Shown here piece after piece: positions 24,661-34,747 of a stretch of DNA of 64,000 nt. The position numbers and the translations under genes are program-made. The stretch comes from Chiua virens (Eukaryota > Basidiomycota > Agaricomycetes > Boletales > Boletaceae): the NCBI GenBank assembly GCA_019787685.1, contig JAHNUO010000003.1, positions 2,418,001-2,482,000 on the forward strand. The letters run 5' to 3'. How positions within the stretch are numbered: the stretch's first letter is position 1; each line of letters starts with the position of its first letter. The notes under the pieces were generated by a model that was not told where the DNA came from, did not search any database, and saw only the letters and a list, made by a program, of their open reading frames with translations.

Positions 24661-25697
24661 TATGGCAGTGATAGACTCACACTGCGTCTGCCTTTGCCCT
24701 GCTACTGTTGGATTCTTTCAGGGCTTGGAATTCCAAGAGCAAGTCGGCAAATTCTCTTCAGATTGCTAGCATGCTGCCTGGAAGGATCGAGCCGGTGGCT
24801 GAGGCATCGGATGCATTGGGGTCACCTGTGCGCACAGGAGCCTGGGTGGAAGACAGAGCTTCTGGCATTAGATGAGGGCATGTGTGCAAGTCTTGCGTAG
24901 GACCGATGTGCTGATGAATAGTGGTTAAATTATATACCCAACTGGTAGGGGAGAGAAAAAGTGAGTAAGACCGACCTTCAAGATGGGTCGGAACGGTGAC
25001 TTGGCCAATTTGGCTTGCTCGGCCAGGGTGATCTAGCTCGTGGTAAAGGAACACAGTTAAGTTCCGTCACTTGACATAGTGTTTAAAGCACCCTGCAGTG
25101 TCCGTTGGTGTTCAAGTTGGAGCATAGATCCTCTGGGACTTACGAGTGATGGGGTTTACAAGAGGACTGAGGGTCCCAGACCACTGCATCGGTACCGCTA
25201 GTGCCGCAGGCGATCCAGTCATGTGAGGTTTGTACAATATGCCGCCCAGAAAAACACTGATTCAGTGCTTACGCGCTGATCAATGAGTTGTGTGACGTAT
25301 TAGCACGATGCAATACCAAAAATATACACTGAATTAATACTTATGCACTCAGTGGCACCCTGGCTGGCTACCAAAAAAATAACTGAATCAGCTCAACCGC
25401 ATTGGCGTACCCTGGCTGGTCAGTACAGTCCCCATTGTCCATATGACCAAACCTTAGACAAATTAGAAGATGAGCTGGTAAGACCGCTTGCCTCAATGTT
25501 GATAGTGGCACAAATTTTGGAGGTGGGTGACGTGTGGGCATGGAATTCAGAAGGTCATTGTCCATTCAATCGGTGCCTATGAGCTAATGCAGCACCCTGA
25601 CGGATCGCATGCAGGCGACTTGGTCCAAAATAGATGTGACACTGTTGTGAGGCTATAAGCAGGCGAAATAGTGGCAACAGACTCACAAGTAGCCACC
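24661..25697. other. Intergenic, no gene recognised
   Basis: Probable 5' end and promoter of the DUF6698 gene plus DNA with no recognisable coding capacity. CACTGATTCAGTGCTTA at 25,256 and CACTGAATTAATACTTA at 25,328 are short related motifs. Confidence 0.4.
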
Positions 25698-26437
25698 ATG
25701 TGTTTCCATCGCCCAATGCTTGTCCCTTCTGAGCTCCTGCAGGAAATTATCTTGTGGCTGAAGGACGAGCCCAATGTCCTCAACTATGCCCTCCTCTCGA
25801 CCGCCTGCTATGACTGGTAAGTATGAAATTCTTGTGTTGCATTTGCAATGACTTACTTTGAGGAGCTGCTAGGCTTGCACCATTCATGTATCGCACAGTG
25901 GTGCTGCATGACGAAACTCAAGCCCTTGGCTTTCTTGAGTGGCTGGAAGCTGACAAAGAGCACCGCACAGCGAAAGTGAACAAGCTTGATGTAGGAAAAA
26001 CAGTTACAAAGCCTATACTCGCGGACATCTTGAAGCTGTGCCATGGGCTCACCTCGCTGGAGATGTGATTTGGCTACCATCTCCGCATGGATCCCAATAC
26101 GAATCTTCTCTTCGAGCCTCTGAACGACCTCAAGAACCTGAGGCACATGTATATCTCCTTAGCAGCTTTCTCGGACTGCACCGTATTTCACTTACCCAAG
26201 TTCGAGGTATTTGGCCACTTAACTCATCTGCACCTCTCACCCTTCGAGACTGCATGGAAGGGCTGTCCCATCGGCTTCGCCAACCTTGATAAGTTGATGC
26301 ACCTAGCCTTGCATTTCAATATCCTTCGGTCGAAACGAGCTTGCGCTCAGGCAGTGCAGGGCTTCTTGCAAAAAGAGTCAACGCGGGTGGTCGTTGTTTG
26401 GATGACCAGCTTTGAACTCACATTGGTGGTTGCTTGA
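25698..26437 (+). pseudogene. F-box protein gene with in-frame stop
   Basis: The ATG at 25,698 sits in a strong context (GCCACCATG) and opens MCFHRPMLVPSELLQEIILW, an F-box start (LP.E...I). An intron at 25,818-25,872 joins as CYDW/LAPFMYRTVVLHDE. The LRR-like segment ILADILKLCHGLTSLEM ends at TGA (26,066-26,068). The same frame then continues without a break as FGYHLRMDPNTNLLFEPL and LKNLRHMYISLAAFSD up to 26,437. F-box proteins choose substrates for SCF ubiquitin ligases. Because the open frame resumes in phase directly after the TGA, a single nonsense change is the simplest reading. Confidence 0.7.
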
Positions 26438-26828
26438 ACGCTTTCGCAGGTGGGATGCATGGATAGGCAGGTGGTCCTCTTCCATTATTGGACTAGGCAG
26501 ACCTACAAAGAGGCCACAGGAGGATTCTGGCAGTGGGCCGAGAAGGTTGTGGCTTGGTGAAAAGAGAACCCAGGTAAGCTTTTTCCAAGTTGAGAAAGTG
26601 TCGGCTTGATACTCACTCGAGTACAGATGACCCACTGACGAGTCCCAAATGTGTAGAGCGTCCAAGGGAGAACCTCCGCATTCGCACCAAATAAATTCGT
26701 AGGTATCCCTTATAATAATGATCAATGGGGACAATCGATATGTATACATCAAACACTTACCTGTGTCTGATGGACGAACTACACTGACAGTGACTATGTG
26801 AATAGGTGGCGCTTCCAGAGAACCTACT

Positions 26829-27104
26829 TCAGCTACGTAGATATGTTGAATTTGAACAGGCCGGACTTAGAGTACACACCTGACATGCATGATCCCAACT
26901 TGAAAGTAAGTGAATGGAGACCGCTGAGGAGACCGTAAGGATGGAAGAGGGGGCACTCCGGGAGTCTTTAACCCCACTGTCACGCAAACGAGATGGAGAC
27001 GGGGCGACTTGATGGACATAAAGTCCAAGAGCGTTCTGAGGGACGACGCAAAGTCAGTCCTCTGAGAGAAGGTCAAACCATGAGCGGCGCAAAGCCAACC
27101 CTAT
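26829..27104. repeat. Dispersed repeat R2, copy 1
   Basis: About 276 bp from TACTTCAGCTACGTAGATA to GCGCAAAGCCAACC. It is a direct copy of 30,359-30,644 at roughly 88% identity by eye, and 31.74-31.94 kb holds a partial inverted copy. Confidence 0.75.
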
Positions 27105-27425
27105 GGATTGTCCAAGAATCGTTAGCCTGAGGGAGATTGCTGATGGCGCCGAGAACAGTGGTGCTGGCAGGCATTAAACTTTAGTACTGTTACTCGAAAT
27201 GTCAGGAAGACCGTGAGGCGTGATGTTACTCACCTGCAGAGTCATTCCAACAGAAACGGGGTAGGCAGTTTTCTGGAGTGCTGTTGGGTCCAGACCATGT
27301 CGATGGAGTGTCGATGGCGCGAATCAGCAGCGAGCAGGGATTGCTGTGCTCGCTGACAGTCACTCTGGATTTTAAAACTCCGCCTCCCCTTCTCCAACTC
27401 ATACTGCAACAATCCAAGCGATTCC

Positions 27426-28121
27426 ATGGAACTTGTGTCTCGCCCCCAAATTCAGGATCTCCCCACTTGTTTCCCCCTTTATTCCAAGTGCCCTGGGCCA
27501 TGGAAGAATCCCACCCACAACCATCCTCATGCGATGTTTTCCCAACACCGTGGCCCTTGCGATCAATTCATTGGCGAGAAAGTGGGGCCATCGGAGGTAA
27601 GTTACAATATACCCTTTTGTCATTTGGTAATACTCATAAACCACCTGCAGCCCTTGGAAATTTTCTTGCGAGGCGTTGATGCCTTGCCTGATAATGTACT
27701 CCGTGGTGTCGTGTTCGAGAAGTATGCATCGGCGGAAAGGAGCCGCCTACAGCTCCTTGTTGCTACCTGGGACCTCGAAGTAGCGAAACGCAGGGTCCTT
27801 TCGCAGGAGGAAGTCCTGCAGCACCTTGAGGCTGTGAACATCCTGGATGGGTCAGAATTTCGCTACTGGCTCAGTCTGTACACGGATCGAGGGCTGGAAC
27901 ACCTCACGGAAGATGCGTTGTTCTACAGGAATCAGGTGCCACATGCGGCTCGCGAAACGGATCGCGAAGTCATGGAGCTCTCCCTGATGATAGAGCGTGC
28001 AAAGAGGCAGGGATTAAACATTGAATTCGAGGATTGTCAGGATGAGGCCAGAGTTGCCGAAGACCCCGTGCGCTTTGGTAAAGATCTAGGGATCCCGAAC
28101 GGTGAGACAACCGTGGAATGA
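27426..28121 (+). CDS. Hypothetical protein
   Basis: Uninterrupted frame of 231 codons with ATG in a good context (TTCCATGG). The second half is predicted helical and charged: NVLRGVVFEKYASAERSRLQ, WDLEVAKRRVLSQEEVLQHL, and ETDREVMELSLMIERAKRQG. An optional intron at 27,597-27,650 has proper borders (GAG/GTAAGT, CTGCAG) and is exactly 54 bp with no in-frame stop, so both spliced and unspliced forms would be open. I do not recognise the family. It lies between two R2 repeat copies, upstream of the DUF6532-like gene and on the same strand. Confidence 0.5.
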   Translation: MELVSRPQIQDLPTCFPLYSKCPGPWKNPTHNHPHAMFSQHRGPCDQFIGEKVGPSEVSYNIPFCHLVILINHLQPLEIFLRGVDALPDNVLRGVVFEKYASAERSRLQLLVATWDLEVAKRRVLSQEEVLQHLEAVNILDGSEFRYWLSLYTDRGLEHLTEDALFYRNQVPHAARETDREVMELSLMIERAKRQGLNIEFEDCQDEARVAEDPVRFGKDLGIPNGETTVE

Positions 28122-28432
28122 GGCTGCGAGGTACCAGTCGTCGTATTTCTGGTGCATGATAATTCCTTTTGGATATTTGAATTGCACTGACTCGTTCATC
28201 CACAGCCCTTTACATATGACAAACGATGTCCTTGTGGTTCTTCTCGATCTGTAGTACATATGTGATTATGTGATTATGTACTTTGTACTTGGCTCCCTTT
28301 ACTTGCGTTGTCGAGACCCCCCGATGCTACTAGTTGCAGACTTCACATCAGCACGGAAACATTGTGAATAAGGGAGATAAAAGGAGGTAGTTAAGTCACG
28401 GTGTACCCCATCATCTACAGTAACTAGTGAGC
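28122..28432. promoter_or_regulatory. Intergenic spacer, probable promoter of the DUF6532-like gene
   Basis: 311 bp between two same-strand genes. It holds ATGTGATTATGTGATTATG at 28,260 and an AGGGAGATAAAAGGAGG stretch about 60 bp before the ATG that could act as a TATA-like element. No gene is seen. Confidence 0.3.
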
Positions 28433-30373
28433 ATGACTACCCACTCTGACACCAATCGACGACGTGTAACGCTATCAAATCCATATGCCTATGCGGGAGA
28501 GCAATCCATCAATGCGCCTCCAACATCCCACCATGCTCTGCGAGACCAGTTGGCAATGGGCAATTCAGCTGGATCCCAGCTATTCGCTGAGAGGTTTCCG
28601 GATCCTACCATTCCGTCCAACCAATATCCCCCACCATATCCTGCCTCGTTCCCATCCCAGTCTATGTATCCCACAGGTTTGGACCTGTTGTCAGAACAGC
28701 TCGAATATCGCTCAAATCCTCCTATTATGATAGCATGCTCGTCTACACAGCCGTCCGACGCAAGTTATCTGCCATCCTATTCTGTCATCGATCCCTCAAC
28801 GCCATCATATGGCCCTGTACATGCTGGCACTTCCGCTCCAGAATATCCTCTATACGCTCCCATCCCAACATATCCCATGGGTTACTTGGCAGACCAACCT
28901 GCAATATACAGTCCTATTCGAAGCTGTGCGTTGCGTTTGAACAGCCGAGTGCCAGCGTCGTTGCGTAGCCTCCGTGCCGATATAGCCCCATATGTGGTAC
29001 CGAGTATGCGGTTCGCGCCTGCTTATGCACACGACAACCGGAATGAGCATGTCCATCGCGAGGTCGTCACTGTGGGGATATTCAATGTGAATTTTGTTTT
29101 CTTCACAATAAAATGAGACACTAATGTTCTCCTGCAGACCACCATGGACGTACCATTCTCAACTGTGCCGTTGATGACTAACCCAGCCTCTGTGTTCGAT
29201 GTGAAGATCATTTCCTTCACAATCAAACCAGACTAACTTTTTCCTTCAGACTACTATGGACGTACCCTGCACAACTGCGCCATCGATGACTAACCCGGCC
29301 CCTGCGTTCAATGTGAAGGTCATTTCCTTCATAATGAAATCAGACTGATTTTCTACTGCAGGCTGGGACAGACGTACCCTTCTCAACGATGCCAACACCA
29401 ACTAACCCGGCTGGGCCAGCCCCCACGTCCAACGTGAAGCTCTTTTCCTTCACAGTGAAATCAGGCTGATTTTTCACCACAGCCGGGGATGGAACCAACA
29501 CTAATCCCTTCAGATCCATCCCAAGCATGACCACCAGCAGCCTCGACAGCGCTGCCGACACCTAGCCTGGCCCCTACTCCTGCCGAAGTCGAACGGATTA
29601 CTGCACAGGCCAGAGAGAAGATCAAGGGCGTGGTCATGTGCACAAAGTGGTCCATCTCACAAGAGAATTGTCTAGACGCACTGCGGAGTGCAGCTGTGGA
29701 AATCATGGGTAAGTGAAAGACGATTCATAAGCGCACCTTTAACGAGCATTTCAGGAAACTCCAATCATGCGAACCCTGGGCTGTACGAAAAGAATGCAAC
29801 GGGTATTTCAGGGGTTGCAACTGCAACAAGAAAGCTGTTCAAGGATGCCACCCGCAGGCTGATCCATGAGGCTTACAGCCTCCGACCAGCAGTTAAAGGC
29901 TCCACCTCCCAGGCGGAGGTGGAAGCCAAGTGGTCTCTCGTCCCACAGCTACTGGAGAACAATCAATTCCTGCACACCTTGAATTCAGTGAGTTTTTCAG
30001 TGCGTTTTGCATTTACGATGCTCAACTTACTTGATTTATATAGGATGGTACGGTCGCCGGAATGTTCGAGCATCCGGCGCTTGCTTCCGTCACCCTAAAC
30101 ACAGTATGGATAGGAAACTTACAAAGATATCTAGAAGACACACCTGAAGGTTTTGCTCGTATGATCGCACTTTGTACAAGTGCGATCTACTCTGCTCTGT
30201 TGGAGCATCGCACTGGACAGTTCGAACCTGTTGGGTTCTCAGCTGTGAGTGTGCAGCAGGTTTATGAGCGTACATTTAATTCTCTTACTTGCGATTTTGA
30301 GGCACGGCTTCTTGCTCTACGAGAGGATATCATCCGTCGTGGCGATACCCTTGTACCTACTTCAGCTGTGTAG
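28433..30373 (+). CDS. DUF6532-like protein with tandem exon-intron array
   Basis: The first exon (28,433-29,086) encodes a Pro/Tyr/Ser-rich low-complexity region (NQYPPPYPASFPSQSMYPTG). Then come small phase-0 exons 29,138-29,200, 29,250-29,312 and 29,362-29,433, each encoding a version of TTMDVPFSTVPLMTNPA and each followed by a 49-51-bp intron starting GTGAA. The C-terminal part starts with AEVERITAQAREKIKG. Introns 29,709-29,754 and 29,988-30,043 follow, and the domain ends MFEHPALASVTLNTVW, MIALCTSAIYSALLEH and FSAVSVQQVYERTFNSL. This resembles DUF6532, an uncharacterised agaricomycete domain. Direct reading after the fourth intron meets a TGA at 29,528-29,530. An alternative acceptor at CCACCAG just past it would avoid the stop, so whether the gene is intact is unsettled. 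Confidence 0.65.
29087..29482 (+). repeat. Tandem exon-plus-intron repeat units
   Basis: Units of about 112-121 bp, each a 63- or 72-bp exon plus a 49-51-bp intron. Introns are 29,087-29,137, 29,201-29,249, 29,313-29,361 and 29,434-29,482. Donors read GTGAA and acceptors CTGCAG, CTTCAG, CTGCAG and CCACAG. Introns share TTTCCTTCACAAT and a CAGACTGATTTT-like branch region. Confidence 0.8.
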
Positions 30374-30644
30374 ACATGTTGAATTTCAGATCGTTCGCTC
30401 AGGCTGGACTTAGAGCACACACCTGACATGCGTGATCAGAACCCAACTTGAAATTGAGTGGATGGAGAGCGCTGAGGAGACCGCAAGGATGAAAGGGAGG
30501 GCACTCCAGGAGTCTTTAACCCCACTGTCACACAAACGAGATGGAGATGGGGCGACTCGATGGACATAAAGTCCAAGAGTGTTCTGAGGGACGACGTAAA
30601 GTCAGTCCTCTGAGAGAAGGTCAAACCATGAGCGGCGCAAAGCC
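30359..30644. repeat. Dispersed repeat R2, copy 2
   Basis: Direct copy of 26,829-27,104. The last codons and stop of the DUF6532-like gene fall inside its first 15 bases. The end carries degenerate repeats of GAGCGGCGCAAAGCCAACTC. Confidence 0.75.
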
Positions 30645-32117
30645 AACTCGAGGACTCATGAGTGGCATAAAGCCAGCTCTACACGAAGCGCTTGAACTTG
30701 AATAGGTCTGGGCAGTGAACACCTGTGGCAGGCGGGAGGATAGCTTGGAAACGTGGTTGGGGAATGGACCTGGCGCTGATGTATGTGAAGCGTGGAGGTG
30801 GCAATTTCGTGGACAAGGTCCTCAATGCAGAGGATGTCATACCTGGCGAGCCCCTGTTCTATGATGGCGTTGTTGGAAGGGGAATACGTTGCTTGTCGAC
30901 TTTGCCATACCCACGCTTGTAGATCAGTTCTCATGGATTTGAGATATCAAGTCAAACTCACCCGTAGGCGACGTAAGGCTCAGTCAGCTGCTGCATCTGT
31001 TGCACCACCTTGGTCACCTCAACAAAGACACCGTTGGAGGAGACAGAGAAGTTGGAGGATCTTGCGGGGTTTGGGGGCGATTTCGTGGATATCACGGATA
31101 CGGATGACGAAGTGAACAACATTAGCCTCGGTGAGAACATACTAGTAGAGGTCACTGGGTGCATGTGCTGCCCTCTTTGGCCGGATCTCCTCCTGCTCGG
31201 CGCACTGGAAGATGACTTTGCGTGTGCGGCCTGCATGAATGATGTCAACTCGGTGGTATACAAGTTTTCAGCAACACGCGGTACAATGTTAGTACTCACA
31301 TTGTTGAGGGAGACATGGCGAAACTTGAGGTTGGTCAGCGGCAAGCGACGGTTGGACGGCATGGGAGGGCAATTGGTGAGGGCATTGGCCTTGGCGCATC
31401 GGAGCTGTTCACCGTTGTTCACCGTGTTGGAGTGCATTCTTGGGTTGCTTCGAAGTACGAAGGAAACGAGATCGATCGTCGAGCCAGCATCGGATTTGGC
31501 ACGGTGGCGATGCGCGTGGGACTGTGGCTCGGACTGGAGACGTGGACCATGGGTTTTTTCACACGAAGTACAAAGGAAACAAATAATGTGGAACTCAGAC
31601 AAACAGTGCCAAACCGATCAAATATTACGACCATCCAACCTCAATTGGGCACTACTTCAAGTTATCATTGCCACAACTGCGACTCCGAGCCCAGCCCTCC
31701 CCAGCCACGACACTGACGGACGCGCCCCCACTTCAAGTTATCCCCTCACCAGAGTTGGCTTTGCGCCGCTCGGCCTTGAGATCTGAGACGCGATTGAGTT
31801 GGCTTTGTGCCACTCCATCTGCTTCTTCCCTCAGAGACTGACTTTGCGTCGTCTCTGAAGACGCTCTTGGACTTTGTGTCCATTCAGTCGCCCCGTCGCC
31901 TCCGTGGTTCGCACTACAGTGGGGTTGAAGACTTGTGGAGTGTTCAACTCATCCCCTCTCCCCTCATCCATCTGTTTCTGTCATCACCTTGCAAAGACCA
32001 TAGCCGTCACCACCTCAGGCTCCAAATCCACCCCCAATAGTCTCCCTCGAGTACTTTCGGTGCGTCTCCATCCTACGTTGTTGTATCTCACTCACTGCAG
32101 TATTGATTTATCCAGTC
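30645..32117. other. Intergenic with inverted R2 remnant, no gene recognised
   Basis: Long open frames overlap on opposite strands (+ 31,010-31,786 and - 30,958-31,602), but neither looks like a known protein and both are probably chance. Positions 31,736-31,935 carry GAGTTGGCTTTGCGCC and a segment matching the reverse complement of R2 (CTCTTGGACTTTGTGTCCAT). The final part is probably the promoter of the gene at 32,118. Confidence 0.4.
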
Positions 32118-34363
32118 ATGGTCACCACACTTTCCCGCTTCAAAGTACAATCCCGCTCCAATGACGGTAAGCAGTCTTGTCTACACCCTCTAATGTGCGA
32201 TAGCTGACAATTCAACCAGCCACTCTCAAAGCCCTTGATGTGAAGGTCATCGCCTGCGATACCAGTGGTGACATCACGTATACATCGCCCAACATGAATT
32301 TTGTACCTGAACCCTGGCTCGGTGACGAAGCTCTTCGTGCGAGAGCTGATGGATGCTTTGGCCCTGCGGATTGTTTTCAGTGGCCACAAGAATGGTGCCG
32401 GGAGTACGAATATGCTGTCTGTATTCCCCGCAAGGAACATCACAAGCACCCCGATCCAATCGCACACGCCTGGTACACGCCTGTCGAACCTGACTTCCAA
32501 CCTCTTCCGTCCTCCCCAGTTGCAATTGGAAAGCTCAAAGCTGATAAGGTGACCGTGATCTGCAGTCTATATACCATTGCCAAAAAGCGCTACGAGAGTT
32601 GGAAGAAGACACGGGGCGATAAGGTCGACATTGCTGGCAAGATGATTCAGAGCCTCCAGCACACGTGCACTGTCCTGGAATCCCACCCCCTTTCGTACCG
32701 CGACCTCGTCACATATGTTGCTCAAGCCCAACGATATTTCCTCGACATCTACGCCTTCCTCGACTTCTGTGAAGTCGTCCTTCCTCGCCGTTCCTTCCCC
32801 GATTTCTTCCCCCACCTTGTGCGTGAAGACTGGATGGGGTGTTTCACCTCAGATATGAGTCTCTGCAATGAACTCTATCAAGCTGGGGTGCCCATGTGGC
32901 TCACACGATCGTCGAGAAGCTCACAGTGTATATGTTCCCATTGCACATTGTCTGTGCAGAATTCCGGGAATCCGGCCAGAAGGTGAACCCTTTCGAGACC
33001 ATCTACCAAGGTCCTGGTGGTTTCAATCGCCATTTCTCTACTCGGAAGTATTACAAAGGAACTCCCCCGTCTACTACCCCCGCCAACATAACGGATCAGC
33101 AGATATCCTCGCAGGTTGGCAGAGCGAAGAGGCAAGGCCAGTCAAGGCAAGCAAGGGAGAAGGTGCAACGGGGTCCCTCGCAGGGTGCGTTGATCAACGG
33201 CGGTTTACTGTCAGTCACACTAAACTACATTCTATAGCGAACAGGTCTGCCCCTCGGATGTGCAATTGAGATAGAGTCTCCAATGCCCCACAAACGCAGG
33301 GTCCTCCCCAGGGTGAATGATTCAGCTTCTGTAGTTTATGGCACCTACTAACTTGGTGTATAGCTAGTGGCACTGCGCATCGGTCACGGGACAAGTGGAA
33401 AAACTTCGATGCTCAGGAAATGCTGTCCACTCTACTAGTCTGGGAGCAAGCACTCAAGCGTGTCAATAAGGAATTGCCAATGACCAAGAGAGCCGAGGTC
33501 GATACGGGATATCAAGTGCCAGAACCGGTCCTGTTTCTCAACACCGAATCCCCTGAACAGCGCAGGCTTTACCTGACTAACTGGCTAGCCCTTCAGGGAT
33601 GTTGGCTCAAATGGCTCGGGAGGACCCTCCCTCGTGGTACCCTTCTCCACAACTGTGGCATGATTTCCTCGGTGGCTTGTCTGCCTGCGAAGACCCAACT
33701 CTCAGCAGCGCCAAGAGCTCCGCTGTCAGTGGAGGCAGTACCCTACCCAACGCAAGGGCGAAGAGATCCACGGAGTCCTGCAAGACGGCCCTTCTTGAGA
33801 TCTTCTGCGAAGTGAGCAACCTTGTTCAAGGAGGCTCGTGGGCTCCGAAGGAAAAGGTCAACTGGTTCGGCCAAACCTTTTCTCTTGAGTCTTTAGCTGA
33901 CCCACCTGTTCCCTGTGTGCGTGCTGTACTCTGGGAGCTGTATGAAGTAGGGTTTCGTCATGAGTTGATCGCTCTCGATTATGCGATCGTACCCGACAAG
34001 TGGAAGAAATTCCGTCGCGAGCGATTAAACATGATCTGTTGCATCTTCCCGGGAACGAAAGGTACCTACAGGTGGTTGGACGCGCTGCCTCTTAAGGCCA
34101 GTACCATGGGCTTCACCGACGCAGACGAAGACAACATTGCTGCTCTGACAGGCTTTTGCATCATGTTGAATACATGGCCCAATGCTCCACCAGCACTCGG
34201 GGATTTTGCTTTAGCATACCGTTCGGCAGAAGATCCTCAGAGGGTGAAAGCAACCGCTATCATGCATCAGGCTTGCGCTTTCTACGTCCAGTGTTTCTAC
34301 GATTTCTTTGGCCGTCCGCCCCTTCTTCCTCATGCTTTCCCCTTCGAGTATCTCAATAAATAG
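32118..34363 (+). CDS. Large agaricomycete-specific protein of unknown function
   Basis: The ATG at 32,118 starts MVTTLSRFKVQSRSND. An intron at 32,167-32,219 joins in phase to ATLKALDVKVIACDTSGD. The block YVAQAQRYFLDIYAFLDFCE and MGCFTSDMSLCNELYQAGVP marks a family widespread in agaricomycetes (helical, with the conserved order Q..YL.I..FL, MG.FT.D, L..AG.P.W). Near 32,890-32,910 the frame slips by one: GVPMWLT is followed in another frame by AHTIVEKLTVYMFPLHIV. Later exons give LLVWEQALKRVNKELPM and WLALQGCWLKWLGR. The C-terminal part is LLEIFCEVSNLVQGGSW, PCVRAVLWELYEVGFRHEL and LDYAIVPDKW, ending at 34,363. No enzymatic motif is seen. Confidence 0.65.
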
Positions 34364-34747
34364 CTCCTGTCTTTCTTCTCTGTACCTGCTTCAGTATTAC
34401 CATTCTTTATTCCCACTTTTGTCAGTTGGGCTGCACGATTTGGCTGGGACAATAATAGCACTGGTTTGCTCATCAGATCGCCATTTAAGTTGTGATTTAC
34501 TTCTGCAGTCCGTCAAGACTTCCAACTACTAGCTGATCCCCAAGAAACCACGTGGCGTGTCGCCCAAATGTACGTTAATAAAAAAACGCTCTGCCTCGTG
34601 CATCGCAACTAATAAACATGCCAGAGACCTTGCCCTTCACCTTTTTCCTGCCCCCCGCCCAGGCGGACCATGTGGAATCGAGCTACGTCCAGCCTCTCAT
34701 CTCTCAAACTCTTTGTATTGCTTTTAGCTCTTGTGATACTCACCATC
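34364..34747. other. Intergenic
   Basis: 384 bp with no coding region recognised. It should hold the terminator of the preceding gene and the 5' end of the Plavaka element. I looked for terminal inverted repeats matching the DNA after 43,291 and found none. Confidence 0.35.

Noticed and set aside
26829..30644. R2 copies as LTRs of a retrotransposon
   Set aside because: No TG...CA ends, no primer site or polypurine tract, and a third inverted partial copy lies outside.
30958..31786. Overlapping long open frames on both strands as real genes
   Set aside because: Neither shows a family resemblance, splice signals or a convincing start; the opposite-strand overlap suggests chance in GC-rich DNA.
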